A stretch of DNA of 64,000 bases from Saccharothrix syringae (GCF_009498035.1 NZ_CP034550.1:5332001-5396000), one strand, 5' to 3'. Shown: positions 23,399 to 32,147, counted from the first letter of the stretch. Notes: generated from the sequence alone by a model not told the origin. Program-made: numbers and translations.

Positions 23399-24619
23399 GT
23401 GGAAGCGGTCACCGATACCCCGAGCCCGTCCCGCGCCCGTTCGCTCGTCCCGCTGTTCTCGGTCAGCCTGCTGACCGGTGTCGGGTACGCGCTGGCTGGT
23501 CCGTTCATGTCGGTGTTCCTGATCAAGCAGTTGCAGGCCGGTCCCGTCGCGGTCGGGGCGTTCCTGCTGGTCAGCTCGTTGGGGTCGATCGCGGTGAGCA
23601 CGGTGGTCGGTCGGGTGTCCGACTCCCGCGCGATCCGCCGACTGGTGCTGCTGACCGCCAGCTCGACCGGTGCGGTGGCGTGGCTGCTGTTCGCGTTCGT
23701 CCGCGAGTACTGGCTGCTGCTGGTGGTGTCGGTGACGCTGATGGCGATCGCGTCGTCGCAGGTGCCGCAGGTGTTCGCCTACGCGCGCCAGGTGCTCGAC
23801 CAGACCGGCTCCACCCGGGCGCCGCTGGCGATGAGCGGGCTGCGCACGGTGATGTCGCTGTCCTGGGTCGCCGGTCCGCCGCTGGGCGCGGTGCTGATGG
23901 CGGGTACCGGCTTCACCGGCCTGTTCGGCGTGACCGCGCTGTTCTACGTGCTGGCCGCCGCGGCGATCGCGCTGTGGCTGCCGGAACCGGGCGTCCCGGA
24001 ACCGGCGTCGGCCGAGGCCGCCGCCGAACCGCCCGCGGCCCGGGCGGAGGTCCTGCTCGCCAGCGTGGCGTTCGTCCTGCTCCAGGGCGCGACCTCGGTC
24101 GGCGTGGCGGCGATGCCGCTGTTCGTGCCCGAGGTGCTGGGCGGCACGACCACCGACGCGGGCCTGGTGCTGGGGTTGTGCGCGGCGCTGGAGATCCCGC
24201 TGATGCTGGGCTTCGGCGCGCTGGCGGTCCGCCACGATCAGCGGCGCCTGGTGCTGCTCGGCGGCGCGGTCGCGCTGGCCTACTACGCGGTGGTGCTGGC
24301 GGCCCAGGCGACCTGGCAGGTGATGGCCGCGCAGGTGCTGCACGCGGTGGTGATCTCGGCGGTCATGGGCGTGGGCATCTCCTACTTCCAGAACCTGGCC
24401 CCGGACCGCCCCGGCTACGCCACCACGCTCCACTCCAACACGTTCAAGATCAGCGCGATGCTGTCGGGCCCGCTGCTCGGCGTGGCCCAGCAGTTCGGCT
24501 ACCGCTCCGCCTACGGCATCGGCCTGGTCATGTCGGTGCTCGGCTTGGCGCTGCTGCTGGCCGCCCGCCCGAGGCGCCAGGCAGGCTACGAGCGGTGGCA
24601 GACCCGTAACAGAGAGTGA
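23399..24619 (+). CDS. MFS exporter, sugar-efflux (SetA-like) type
   Basis: The 406-residue protein has about 12 hydrophobic helices in two halves. The loop between helices 2 and 3 carries VVGRVSDSRAIRR, the MFS signature variant, and the start (SLVPLFSVSLLTGVGYALAGP pattern) resembles the sugar efflux transporter group. A charged Ala/Glu/Pro-rich linker (about 200-222) joins the halves. Placed last in the LuxE-LuxC-methyltransferase set, it is a reasonable exporter or self-protection gene for the product. Expression is probably controlled through the palindrome just upstream. Confidence 0.85.
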   Translation: MEAVTDTPSPSRARSLVPLFSVSLLTGVGYALAGPFMSVFLIKQLQAGPVAVGAFLLVSSLGSIAVSTVVGRVSDSRAIRRLVLLTASSTGAVAWLLFAFVREYWLLLVVSVTLMAIASSQVPQVFAYARQVLDQTGSTRAPLAMSGLRTVMSLSWVAGPPLGAVLMAGTGFTGLFGVTALFYVLAAAAIALWLPEPGVPEPASAEAAAEPPAARAEVLLASVAFVLLQGATSVGVAAMPLFVPEVLGGTTTDAGLVLGLCAALEIPLMLGFGALAVRHDQRRLVLLGGAVALAYYAVVLAAQATWQVMAAQVLHAVVISAVMGVGISYFQNLAPDRPGYATTLHSNTFKISAMLSGPLLGVAQQFGYRSAYGIGLVMSVLGLALLLAARPRRQAGYERWQTRNRE

Positions 24620-24714
24620 ACCGACCGTTCGGTTTGCGCTGTTCGAGCGGTTCTCCGCGAAAATCGGGTCACTTCGACGCGGGCGTTGCTAAACCTTCCT
24701 CACGGGAGGTCGCC

Positions 24715-25371
24715 ATGCCCAGGGGGTTCTACACCGACGAGAAGGGCCGGGTGCGCCCCGTGCCCGTCCGGCACGGCCGCGCCGGGCCGCTGCTGCTCGC
24801 CGGGCTGCTCGTGCTCGGCGCCGTCGGGTACGGGGGAGCGGTCGGGCTCAGCGCGGGCGGTGCCGGCGGCGCCGGCCTCGGCGTGACCGCGCGCCGGGCC
24901 GAGAGCGAGGACCTCGCGCGCCGCGGTGACGCGGACGGCGCGTGGCAGCGCATGGGGCTGCACGGGCTCCGCCAGACGGGCCCGCAGCCGACCGAGTGCA
25001 CCGCGGGGTCGTTCGGCGAGGTGCACGAGTTCCTGCGGCGCACCGGCTGCGCCTCGATGGACCGCGCCCTGTTCGCGGTGGGCGACGGCACGGGCAACAC
25101 CGCGGTCGTGGCCGTGGCCTGGGTGGAGTTCGCCTCGCGCGGCGACGCCCGCCGGTTCCAGGACCTCGTCGACGCCTCCGGGACGGGCGACGTGGAACCG
25201 CTGGGCACCGAGGCGCTGGACCTGGGCGAGGTCTCGTTCAGCGGCGCGAACCACGGCTCCGAGCGCCACCGCGGCACCGTGACGGTCGCCGAGGCCGAGC
25301 TGGCGTCGGGCCACCTCACCCCGGAGGTGCTGGACGCCCTGGCGGAGGTGGCGGCGCTGCTGCCGCGGTGA
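24715..25371 (+). CDS. Single-pass membrane protein of unknown function
   Basis: The 218-residue protein has a short cytoplasmic N-terminus (PRGFYTDEKGRVRPVPVRHGR). One membrane helix follows (about 25-50, LLLAGLLVLGAVGYGGAVGL), then an extracytoplasmic domain of about 150 residues with two cysteines. The N-terminal FYTDxKGRxRPV pattern recurs in small actinobacterial membrane proteins, but I know no function. GGGAGG precedes the ATG. Its 3' end overlaps the convergent S-component gene by about 55 bases, so antisense interference is possible. Confidence 0.7.
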   Translation: MPRGFYTDEKGRVRPVPVRHGRAGPLLLAGLLVLGAVGYGGAVGLSAGGAGGAGLGVTARRAESEDLARRGDADGAWQRMGLHGLRQTGPQPTECTAGSFGEVHEFLRRTGCASMDRALFAVGDGTGNTAVVAVAWVEFASRGDARRFQDLVDASGTGDVEPLGTEALDLGEVSFSGANHGSERHRGTVTVAEAELASGHLTPEVLDALAEVAALLPR

Positions 25372-26998
25372 ACCGGGGCTGTTCGAAGCGCGCGCGGCGG
25401 GCGGCGCGGCGCAGGGTGCGCAGCAGCACCGGGCCGGTGGCCAGCACCAGCACCGCGGTGGTGATCGCCCGGCCGACGTCCCAGCCCAGCGAGGTGGCCA
25501 GGCTGAAACCCACCAGCCGGACCAGGTTGTCGGCGAGCGGGCCGCCGGGTTCGTAGGACAGCGACGTGCTCGCCGCGCCCAGCGCGAACGGCCAGAACGA
25601 CAGGTTCAGCAGCAGGCCGTAGACCAGCGAGGCCACCGTGCTGTAGGCGGCCAGCAGCACCGGTTCCCAGCGCCCGCGCAGCGGCGGCAGCAGCCCGGCG
25701 CCGAACGCCACCCAGGCGGCGCCCAGCATCTGGTAGGGGAGCCAGGGGCCGACGCCGCCGGTGAGCAGCGCCGAGGCGAACATCATCGTGTTGCCCAGCA
25801 CGAAGCCGAAGCCGGGGCCGAACACCCGGCCGCCCAGGACGAGCAGGAAGAACACGACTTCGATGCCCGCCGCGCCCGCGCCCAGCGGCCGCAGGGCCGC
25901 GCCGAGGGCGGACAGCACGCCCAGCACCGCCACCGCCTTGGCGTCCAGGCCGCCCTCGCCGAGTTCGGCGAGGGTCACGGCCAGGACCAGGGGGAGGAGC
26001 AGGATGAACAGCCAGGGTGCGCCGGTGCCGCGGGCCAGGGCGGCGTCGGCGGAGATCAGCAGCGGCCAGCCGAACGCGGCCGCGCTGATGACGGCGGCGA
26101 TGCCGAGGGCGATCGCCGCGCGGGGGCGGATGCGGATGGGGGAGTGGGTTGCCCGGCCGGTCCTTCCGGCAGCCCTCGGTTCGGTCTCCGACCCAACCCC
26201 TGCCTCAACCGCCGACCCCGCCGACCCCGCCGACCCTGCCGCCCCTGCCCCCGCCAACCCTGCCGCCACCGAGCCCGCCGCCGCCCCTGCCGCCGCCGCC
26301 GAGCCCGTCGACCCCGCCGTCGACCCCTCCGACCCTGCCGAGCCCGCCGCCGAGCCGGCCTCCGCCCCAGCTACCGACCTGGTTCCCGACCCTGCCGAGC
26401 CCGCCGCCGAGCCGGCCTCCGCCCCAGCTACCGACCTGGTTCCCGACCCTGCCGAGCCCGCCGCCGAGCCGGCCTCCGCCCCAGCTACCGACCTGGTTCC
26501 CGACCCTGCCGAGCCCGCCGCCGAGCCGGCCTCCGCCCCAGCTACCGACCTGGTTCCCGACCCTGCCGAGCCCGCCGCCGACCCGGCCTCCGCCCCAGCT
26601 ACCGACCTGGTTCCCGACCCTGCCGAGCCCGCCGCCGAGCCGGCCTCCGCCCCAGCTACCGACCTGGTTCCCGACCCTGCCGAGCCCGCCGCCGAGCCGG
26701 CCTCCGCCCCAGCTACCGACCTGGTTCCCGACCCTGCCGAGCCCGCCGCCGAGCCGGCCTCCGCCCCAGCTACCGACCTGGTTCCCGACCCTGCCGAGCC
26801 CGCCGCCGAGCCGGCCTCCGCCCCAGCTACCGACCTGGTTCCCGACCCTGCCGAGCCCGCCGCCGAGCCGGCCTCCGCCCCAGCTACCGACCTGGTTCCC
26901 GACCCTGCCGAGCCCGCCGCCGAGCCGGCCCCCAGCCCGGTTCCGCAGCCGCCCTCAGGCCCGGTTCCCCCGCCGCCCACCGAACCAGCCCCGCTCAC
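25316..26998 (-). CDS. ECF transporter S component for cobalamin, with a long repeat-rich N-terminal extension
   Basis: Residues about 290-560 form a membrane protein with six or so helices (GIAAVISAAAFGWPL, FGFVLGNTMMFASALLTGGVGPWLPYQMLGAAWVAFGAG pattern), typical of ECF substrate-binding S components. The first 290 residues are low complexity: ten near-identical copies of the 19-residue unit GSAAGSAGSGTRSVAGAEA, then Ala/Gly/Ser-rich sequence. The GTG at 26998 overlaps the ATPase stop (GTGA), and I see no better internal start, so the extension appears to be translated. It is the last gene of the riboswitch-controlled operon, which makes cobalamin the probable substrate. The usual S component is 180-260 residues. 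Confidence 0.8.
   Translation of the reverse strand: MSGAGSVGGGGTGPEGGCGTGLGAGSAAGSAGSGTRSVAGAEAGSAAGSAGSGTRSVAGAEAGSAAGSAGSGTRSVAGAEAGSAAGSAGSGTRSVAGAEAGSAAGSAGSGTRSVAGAEAGSAAGSAGSGTRSVAGAEAGSAAGSAGSGTRSVAGAEAGSAAGSAGSGTRSVAGAEAGSAAGSAGSGTRSVAGAEAGSAAGSAGSGTRSVAGAEAGSAAGSAGSEGSTAGSTGSAAAAGAAAGSVAAGLAGAGAAGSAGSAGSAVEAGVGSETEPRAAGRTGRATHSPIRIRPRAAIALGIAAVISAAAFGWPLLISADAALARGTGAPWLFILLLPLVLAVTLAELGEGGLDAKAVAVLGVLSALGAALRPLGAGAAGIEVVFFLLVLGGRVFGPGFGFVLGNTMMFASALLTGGVGPWLPYQMLGAAWVAFGAGLLPPLRGRWEPVLLAAYSTVASLVYGLLLNLSFWPFALGAASTSLSYEPGGPLADNLVRLVGFSLATSLGWDVGRAITTAVLVLATGPVLLRTLRRAARRARFEQPRFTAAAAPPPPPGRPAPPG
26337..26930. repeat. Ten 57-bp tandem repeats inside the S-component gene
   Basis: Ten head-to-tail copies of a 57-bp unit run from 26337 to 26906, and a partial eleventh continues to about 26930. 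The unit begins GCCGAGCCCGCCGCCGAGCC and ends GGTTCCCGACCCT on the plus strand. Copies are almost identical; the fifth has one base change (GAC for GAG). The period is 19 codons, so copy-number change keeps the frame. All copies are open in several frames, which explains spurious ORFs here. Confidence 0.97.
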
Positions 26999-28596
26999 CG
27001 GGCCGCCAACGCGTCGCGCACGTCCGCCACCGTCAACCAGGCCCGCGGCGCCAACACCTTCGCCACCTGGGGCGAGAACACCGGCGAAGCCGTCACCACC
27101 TCGGCGGTCGGCCCGTCGGCCACCACCTCGCCACCGGCCATCACCACCACCCGGCTCGCGTACTCGGCGACGAACTCCACGTCGTGCGTCGCCAGCACCA
27201 CCGCGTGCCCCCGCTCCGCCAACCCCCGCAGCGCCGCCGCCAACCGCGTCTTGGCCGGGTAGTCCAGCCCGCGCGTCGGCTCGTCCAGCAGCAGCACCCG
27301 CGGCGACGGGGTCAGCGCCACCGCCAGCACCAGCGCCAGCCGCTGCCCCTCCGACAGGTCGCGCGGGTGCCGCGAGTCCGGCACCCCCGGCGCGAGCCGG
27401 TCCAGCAGCTCCCGGCACGTGCCCGCGGCCCGCCCCGACTCCCGGTCGGCCTGCGCGCACTCCCCGGCGACCGTGTGCAGGTACAGCAGGTCGGCCGGCT
27501 GCTGCGGCACCAACCCGACCACGCCCCGCCGCGGCCCCGGCTTGAGCCCCGCCGGGTCGACGCCGGCCACCTCCACCGAACCGCCCGACCGCCGCCCCGT
27601 GCCCTGGAGCGCCCACAGCAGGCTGGACTTGCCCGACCCGTTGCGCCCCATCACCGCCACCCGCTCACCGGCGCCGACGGCCAGCGACACCCCGCGCACC
27701 GCGTCCACAGTGGAGTAACGCACCCGCAGCCCGTCCGCGCGCAGCAGCACCTCGCCCGGTGACCCCGGCACCTCCGGCGGCCCGGCGAGGCGTTCGCGCA
27801 GCGGCCCGGCCAGCCGCCGGGCGTCCCGGATGGACACCGGCACCGGGTCCCACCCGGCCAACTGCCCCAGCCGCACCACCGGCGGCGCGACGGGCGCCTG
27901 CGCCAGCACCGGCCCGGGCGCACCGCCCACCGGCGGCCGGCCACCGCCGGGCAGCCACACCACGCGGTCGGCGTACTGCGCCACCCGCTCCAGCCGGTGC
28001 TCGGCGATCAGCACCGTCATCCCCAGGTCGTGCACCAGCCGGTGCAGCGCGGCCAGCACGTCCTCGGCCGCGCCGGGGTCCAGCGCCGACGTCGGCTCGT
28101 CCAGCACGAGCACGCGCGGGTGCGCGGTCAGCGCCGCGCCCACCGCCACGCGCTGCTGCTGACCGCCGGACAGCGTCGCCAGCGGCCGGTGCCGCAGGTC
28201 GGCCAGGCCGAGCAGGTCCAACGTCTCCTCCACCCGCTTGCGCATCACCGGCTCGGGCAGCGCCAGCGACTCCATCGAGTACGCCAGCTCCTCCTCGACC
28301 GAGTCGGTGACGAACCCGGCCTGCGGGTCCTGCGCCACCAGCCCGACCACGTCGGCCAGCTCGCGCGGCGGGTGCGTGCGCGTGTCCCGGCCGTCGACCA
28401 GCACCCGGCCGGCGAGCGTGCCACCGGTGAAGTGCGGCACCAGGCCGTTGACCGCGCGCAGCAGCGTCGACTTGCCGGACCCGGTGCGCCCGACCACCAG
28501 GCACAGCTCGCCCTCGGGGACCTCCAGGTCCACCCCGGACAGCACGGGCGCCTCAGCGTCGCGGTAGGTGACGGAGACGTTCTCGAACCGGATCAT
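26995..28596 (-). CDS. ECF transporter energising subunit, fused double ATPase (EcfA-EcfA')
   Basis: The 533-residue protein contains two complete ABC ATPase domains. The first (about 1-235) has Walker A GRTGSGKST, signature LSGGQQQR and Walker B VLVLDEPTSALD. The second (about 285-533) has GRNGSGKSS, a variant signature LSEGQRLAL and VLLLDEPTRGLD. Two fused ATPases are common for actinobacterial ECF transporters. They drive uptake through the CbiQ-like T component encoded immediately upstream. Its ATG overlaps the CbiQ stop (ATGA), and its own stop overlaps the S-component GTG. Confidence 0.92.
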   Translation of the reverse strand: MIRFENVSVTYRDAEAPVLSGVDLEVPEGELCLVVGRTGSGKSTLLRAVNGLVPHFTGGTLAGRVLVDGRDTRTHPPRELADVVGLVAQDPQAGFVTDSVEEELAYSMESLALPEPVMRKRVEETLDLLGLADLRHRPLATLSGGQQQRVAVGAALTAHPRVLVLDEPTSALDPGAAEDVLAALHRLVHDLGMTVLIAEHRLERVAQYADRVVWLPGGGRPPVGGAPGPVLAQAPVAPPVVRLGQLAGWDPVPVSIRDARRLAGPLRERLAGPPEVPGSPGEVLLRADGLRVRYSTVDAVRGVSLAVGAGERVAVMGRNGSGKSSLLWALQGTGRRSGGSVEVAGVDPAGLKPGPRRGVVGLVPQQPADLLYLHTVAGECAQADRESGRAAGTCRELLDRLAPGVPDSRHPRDLSEGQRLALVLAVALTPSPRVLLLDEPTRGLDYPAKTRLAAALRGLAERGHAVVLATHDVEFVAEYASRVVVMAGGEVVADGPTAEVVTASPVFSPQVAKVLAPRAWLTVADVRDALAAR

Positions 28597-29648
28597 GCCC
28601 TCTTCCGATCGACGAGCACGGGCGCCAGCGCGCACAGCAGACCGAGCGCGGGCAGCAGGGGCAGGCCGGGCACCACCAGCGGCGAGGTGCCGGGCGTCAG
28701 CGCGTCGCCGCCCAGGTCGGCGGGCGCCAGGAACGTCGCCAGCGCCGCCACCAGCCCCGCCCCGACGATCAGCAGCTCGCGCGGACCCCAGGTGTCCGGC
28801 CGGTACCGGCTGCGCCGCACCCGCCGTGACCCGGTCCACAGCCCCGCGACGGCCAGGGCCGCGCCGACCGCCAGCACCGGCGCGCCCACCAGCGGCGGCG
28901 CGCTGCCGTCGAGCAGCCCGTACGCGCCCAGGCACAGCCCGCCCAGCCCGCCCAGCACCAGCACCCCGGTCAGCGCCCGCGCCGACCGGGGCAGCCCGGC
29001 GGTGCGCCCGTACCCGCGCGAGTCCATCGCCGCCGCCAGCACCAGCGACCGCTCGAACGCGTCCTCCAGCACGGGCACCGCCAGCACCCGCAACGCCCTG
29101 ATCCCGCGCACCGCGTCCCCGCGCAGCGCCCGCGCCCGCCGCACCGAACGCGCGCTGGTCACCAGCTGCGGTGCCACGGTCAGCGCCACCACCACCGCCA
29201 CGCTCACCTCGTACAGCGCCGCCGGCAGCGACCGCAGCAGCCGCTTGGCGTTGGCCAGCGCGTTCGCCGCGCCCACGCAGCACAGCAGGGTCGCGAGTTG
29301 GAGCCCGTGGTAGAGCGCGAAGACCAGGCCCTCGGCGCTGACCGGGCCGCCCAGCCGGATGCCGCGCGCCCACCCCGGCAGCGGCACGGACGGCAGCGTG
29401 AACAGCACCGTGGGCCCGGCGACGCCGCCGAGCAGCACGTGGAACACCACCCGGACCGCGATCACCGCCAGCCCGAACTTCAGGAACACCCCGTAGGCAC
29501 CCGCCCACGGCGTGTCCGGCCGGCACGACACGGCCACGTACCCGGCGACCGCGACCACGAGTGCGAGCAGCACCGGATTGGTGGTCCGCGTGGCGACGGC
29601 GGCCAGGCACAGCGCCCACAGCCACCACGCGCCGGGGTGCGGTGTCAC
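28593..29648 (-). CDS. ECF transporter transmembrane T component (CbiQ-like)
   Basis: The 351-residue integral membrane protein starts at a GTG overlapping the previous stop (GTGA). It begins TPHPGAWWLWALCLAA and has multiple helices. It also carries the coupling-helix motifs expected of T components: AMDSRGYGRT is the Ala-Arg-Gly-like motif, and RRARALRGDAVRGIR precedes it. Extra C-terminal helices make it longer than the usual 220-270 residues. It transmits ATPase motion to the S component. Confidence 0.9.
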   Translation of the reverse strand: MTPHPGAWWLWALCLAAVATRTTNPVLLALVVAVAGYVAVSCRPDTPWAGAYGVFLKFGLAVIAVRVVFHVLLGGVAGPTVLFTLPSVPLPGWARGIRLGGPVSAEGLVFALYHGLQLATLLCCVGAANALANAKRLLRSLPAALYEVSVAVVVALTVAPQLVTSARSVRRARALRGDAVRGIRALRVLAVPVLEDAFERSLVLAAAMDSRGYGRTAGLPRSARALTGVLVLGGLGGLCLGAYGLLDGSAPPLVGAPVLAVGAALAVAGLWTGSRRVRRSRYRPDTWGPRELLIVGAGLVAALATFLAPADLGGDALTPGTSPLVVPGLPLLPALGLLCALAPVLVDRKRA

Positions 29649-30547
29649 TCCGGCGCCCTGGCGCGCCGGCGCGCGGTCCACCAGCCCAGGCCACCGAGCA
29701 CGAGCACCGCCGCGACACCCGCGAGCAGGCCGAACGTGCCACCGGACGACGTGCTCGCCGCCGGTTCGACCGCGACGGGCGTGCCGCCGGTCGCGGACGG
29801 TGCCGGGGTGGGGGAGGACGGTGCGCTGCTGCTCGCCGGCGCGCCCGCGGAGGCCGTGGGCGGTGCCGAGGTCGTGGCGCCCCCGGTCCCCGAGGTCGTC
29901 GGCTGCGCGGTCGGCACCGGCTGCCCCGGGGTCGGTTGCGGCGCGGGCGGCTGGGGTTGTGGCTGGGGCTGGGGTGGTGGCTGCGGTTGTGGTTGGGGGA
30001 CCGGTTGTGGTTGGGGTTGCGGCTGGGGAGCGGGTGCCGGCGGTGCCGCGCTCGGCGGCGTCCCGGCGCCGAACGACCAGCCCTCGACGCTGCCCGGAGC
30101 CGGGTCGTGCACCCCGGCGCCCGCGCTGCTGTAGGTCCAGCCGCTGCCGGGCGTGCCGTGCCAGTAGGACCAGTAGGCCGTGGTGGGCGCGCCGTTGCAC
30201 GGGTCCGGCAGGCCGTCGACCCGGCAGACCATGCCTGCTTGGCGCGGCAGGAACTCGTAGCGGAACCCGGCGGCGGACAGCGCCGCCAGGCCGCTGGCCG
30301 GGTCACCGGGCGCGCAGCCGGTCCGCACCCCGCCCAACGACCCGAAGTCCACCACGACGCTCACCCCGGCGCAGGACGCGGCCCAGGCGGCGGGGGAGAG
30401 CAGCGCCGGAACGGTGACCGCGATCAGCACCGCCGACGAGGCGGCGAGGCCGCGGGAGGTCGCTCGCGGACGCCGGTGTGCCGTTGCCGCGCGGGCGGCA
30501 GCCGTGACCGGTATCGCCGACGAGGCCGCGAGACCGCGTGAAGTCAC
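29645..30547 (-). CDS. Membrane-anchored DUF4430 protein (transcobalamin C-domain-like)
   Basis: The 300-residue product starts at a GTG overlapping the preceding stop. After a long N-region and signal sequence (cleavage near AAWAAS) comes a roughly 100-residue DUF4430 domain. It contains VVVDFGSLGGVRTGC, FLPRQAGMVCRVDGLPDPCNG and TTAYWSYWHGTPGSGWTYSS. This domain is related to the C-terminal beta domain of intrinsic factor and transcobalamin. A Pro-Gln-rich spacer and a C-terminal membrane helix with a RRRAR tail follow, so the domain should stand out from the membrane. The signal region contains an internal repeat of TSRGLAASSA. A role in binding corrinoid is inferred from domain and context. 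Confidence 0.85.
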   Translation of the reverse strand: MTSRGLAASSAIPVTAAARAATAHRRPRATSRGLAASSAVLIAVTVPALLSPAAWAASCAGVSVVVDFGSLGGVRTGCAPGDPASGLAALSAAGFRYEFLPRQAGMVCRVDGLPDPCNGAPTTAYWSYWHGTPGSGWTYSSAGAGVHDPAPGSVEGWSFGAGTPPSAAPPAPAPQPQPQPQPVPQPQPQPPPQPQPQPQPPAPQPTPGQPVPTAQPTTSGTGGATTSAPPTASAGAPASSSAPSSPTPAPSATGGTPVAVEPAASTSSGGTFGLLAGVAAVLVLGGLGWWTARRRARAPE

Positions 30548-31953
30548 TTCCCGACCCCGGCGTGCCGCTGCCGCGCCACCACCAGCAGCAGCGCACCCGC
30601 GGCCAGCAGCAGCGAACCCAGCCACGTGGCCGGCCCGACCGGTACGCCCGTGCGGGCCAGCTCCCGCCCGCCACCGGCCGCCGCCACCGCGGTCGTCGTG
30701 GTCGTGGTGTCCGAAGTGGAGGCCGCCGGGGTCGTGGAGGTCGGTGCCACCGGGCAGTCGAGCACCGGCACGCCGGTCACCGCGCCCTCGGCCGACAGCT
30801 CGGCGTAGCCCACGCCCACCAGCCCCAGCACGGCCTGCGCGCTCGCGGCCTGCGCGGTCGCGGCGGTGAAACCGGTCCGGTCGTAGGCGATCGCACCGCG
30901 GTCCGCCCCGGCCGCCGAGCAGCCCTGGGCCAGCCCGGCGAGGAACGCCGCCGCCCGGTCCGCCTCGGCGGTCCGACCACCCGCGCGCAGCGCCTGCGCC
31001 GCGAGGCCGGTGCTGTTGGCGTTGCCCTCGTCGTCCTTGCCGTCCTCGCGGAACCCGCCGCCCGGCTGCTGCTGCCCGGCCAGCCAGGTCAGCGCCTCGG
31101 CCAGCGCCGCGTCGTCCGCGGGGGTCCGGTCCACCGCCAGCAGCGCCTGCACGGCCATCGCGGTGGTGTCCACGTCGGGCACGCAGGGCTCGGCCAGCAG
31201 TTGCACCGGGAAGCCGGTGCCCGGGCACCGCGTGCCCAGCATGAAGTCGACCGCGTTGCGCGGCGCGCTCTGCCGGCGCTCCAGCGCCAGCACCGCGAAC
31301 GCCTGGGTGAAGCCGTTGGAGAAGTCCTGCGGGACGTCGGAGAACCGCCCGGAGGGCGCCTGCAGCGCGGTCAGGCCCGCGATCAGGTCGACCCCGCCGA
31401 AGTCGGTCGGGTCCAGGCCGCGCACCTGCACGGCCAGCGCGAGCTTGGCGTACGAGCCCGCGTAGGAGGTGTTCGGGTCGCCGAAGTGCAGGTAGGTCGC
31501 GACGGTCTCGGGCCGGGCGAACCAGGCGGTGATCGCGTCCGCGCGGTCCTCGGCGACGCCGGCGGCGGCGAGGGCGAACAGCGCGTCCAGGGTCAGGCCG
31601 TGGTCGACGAACCGGGTGCCGCCGTACTCGGTCTCCAGGTGGTCGCCGTCGACGAGCCGCCGGGCCAGCCACCCCGCCGCGGCGGCGGCCACGCCCGCCT
31701 GGGCCGCGCTGGCCGAACTCGCGTTGGCCGAAGCCGCGTCTGCTGGAGCCGCGCCGACGGGAGCCGCGTCCGCCGGAGTCGCGCCGACGAGAGTCGCGTC
31801 CGCCGGAGCCGCGCCGACCAGAGCCGCGTCCGTCGACGACGTGCCCGCCGAAGGCGCGTCGGCCGGCGGCTGCGCGTGGGCGTGCGGCGCGACCAGCAGC
31901 GCGGCGACGGCGGCGACCGCGGCGGCGGTCCGTCTGATCGGCCTGATCGGCAT
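30544..31953 (-). CDS. Wall-anchored alpha/alpha-toroid protein (intrinsic factor N-domain-like)
   Basis: The 469-residue protein has a signal peptide (cleavage near APHAHAQP) and an Ala-rich spacer with near-repeats of ADAAPVGAAP. A prenyltransferase/terpenoid-cyclase-type alpha/alpha barrel follows (about 85-400, repeats such as SYAKLALAVQVRG, FTQAFAVLALER, TTAMAVQALLAV, NSTGLAAQALRAG). The C-terminus ends with LARTG, a hydrophobic helix and a basic tail, the LAxTG signal of class E sortases. The alpha6/alpha6 barrel is also the fold of the N-terminal domain of intrinsic factor and transcobalamin. Together with the adjacent DUF4430 protein it looks like a two-protein corrinoid trap. It is the first gene after the riboswitch, with AAAGG before the ATG. 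Confidence 0.87.
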   Translation of the reverse strand: MPIRPIRRTAAAVAAVAALLVAPHAHAQPPADAPSAGTSSTDAALVGAAPADATLVGATPADAAPVGAAPADAASANASSASAAQAGVAAAAAGWLARRLVDGDHLETEYGGTRFVDHGLTLDALFALAAAGVAEDRADAITAWFARPETVATYLHFGDPNTSYAGSYAKLALAVQVRGLDPTDFGGVDLIAGLTALQAPSGRFSDVPQDFSNGFTQAFAVLALERRQSAPRNAVDFMLGTRCPGTGFPVQLLAEPCVPDVDTTAMAVQALLAVDRTPADDAALAEALTWLAGQQQPGGGFREDGKDDEGNANSTGLAAQALRAGGRTAEADRAAAFLAGLAQGCSAAGADRGAIAYDRTGFTAATAQAASAQAVLGLVGVGYAELSAEGAVTGVPVLDCPVAPTSTTPAASTSDTTTTTTAVAAAGGGRELARTGVPVGPATWLGSLLLAAGALLLVVARQRHAGVGK

Positions 31954-32047
31954 GTTCGACCTTTCCGGGCGCGAGGCGCGCGAGCGGACCCCGGACGGCC
32001 TTCACCCGGGCTCCGACCCGCTGACCTCGACGGTGTCTGGAGCGTGC

Positions 32048-32140
32048 CGCGCGTGGCGGGTGTTCGGGCTCGTCCCGGGCCGGGACCTACCGTTGCGGGC
32101 CAGCGCCGGACTTCGACCGGCTTCCCCCTGTTCACGCGCG
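32048..32140 (-). ncRNA. Compact cobalamin riboswitch
   Basis: On the minus strand the core contains GGGAAGCCGGTCGAAGTCCG, GCGCTGGCCCGCAACGGTAG and GAGCCCGAACACCCGCC, the conserved cobalamin-aptamer elements in the right order. The ends pair as P1: CGCGCGTG (32133-32140) with CACGCGCG (32048-32055). The aptamer is about 93 bases, shorter than the roughly 200-base AdoCbl type, so it resembles the compact Cbl-II architecture. It lies in the leader of the five-gene operon starting at 31953 and should repress expression when cobalamin is plentiful. Confidence 0.92.
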
Positions 32141-32147
32141 ATTGCCG

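Noticed and set aside
20248..24609. 1453-codon plus-strand frame across LuxC, methyltransferase and MFS genes
   Set aside because: Composition is Arg/Gly/Ala shadow sequence; the three real genes in other frames have clear motifs.
26337..26930. CRISPR-like array
   Set aside because: Copies are contiguous without unique spacers; it is an in-gene tandem repeat.
27000..27616. Extension of the S-component frame upstream to 27616
   Set aside because: It overlaps the well-supported ATPase domain in another frame; the GTG overlapping the ATPase stop is the better start.
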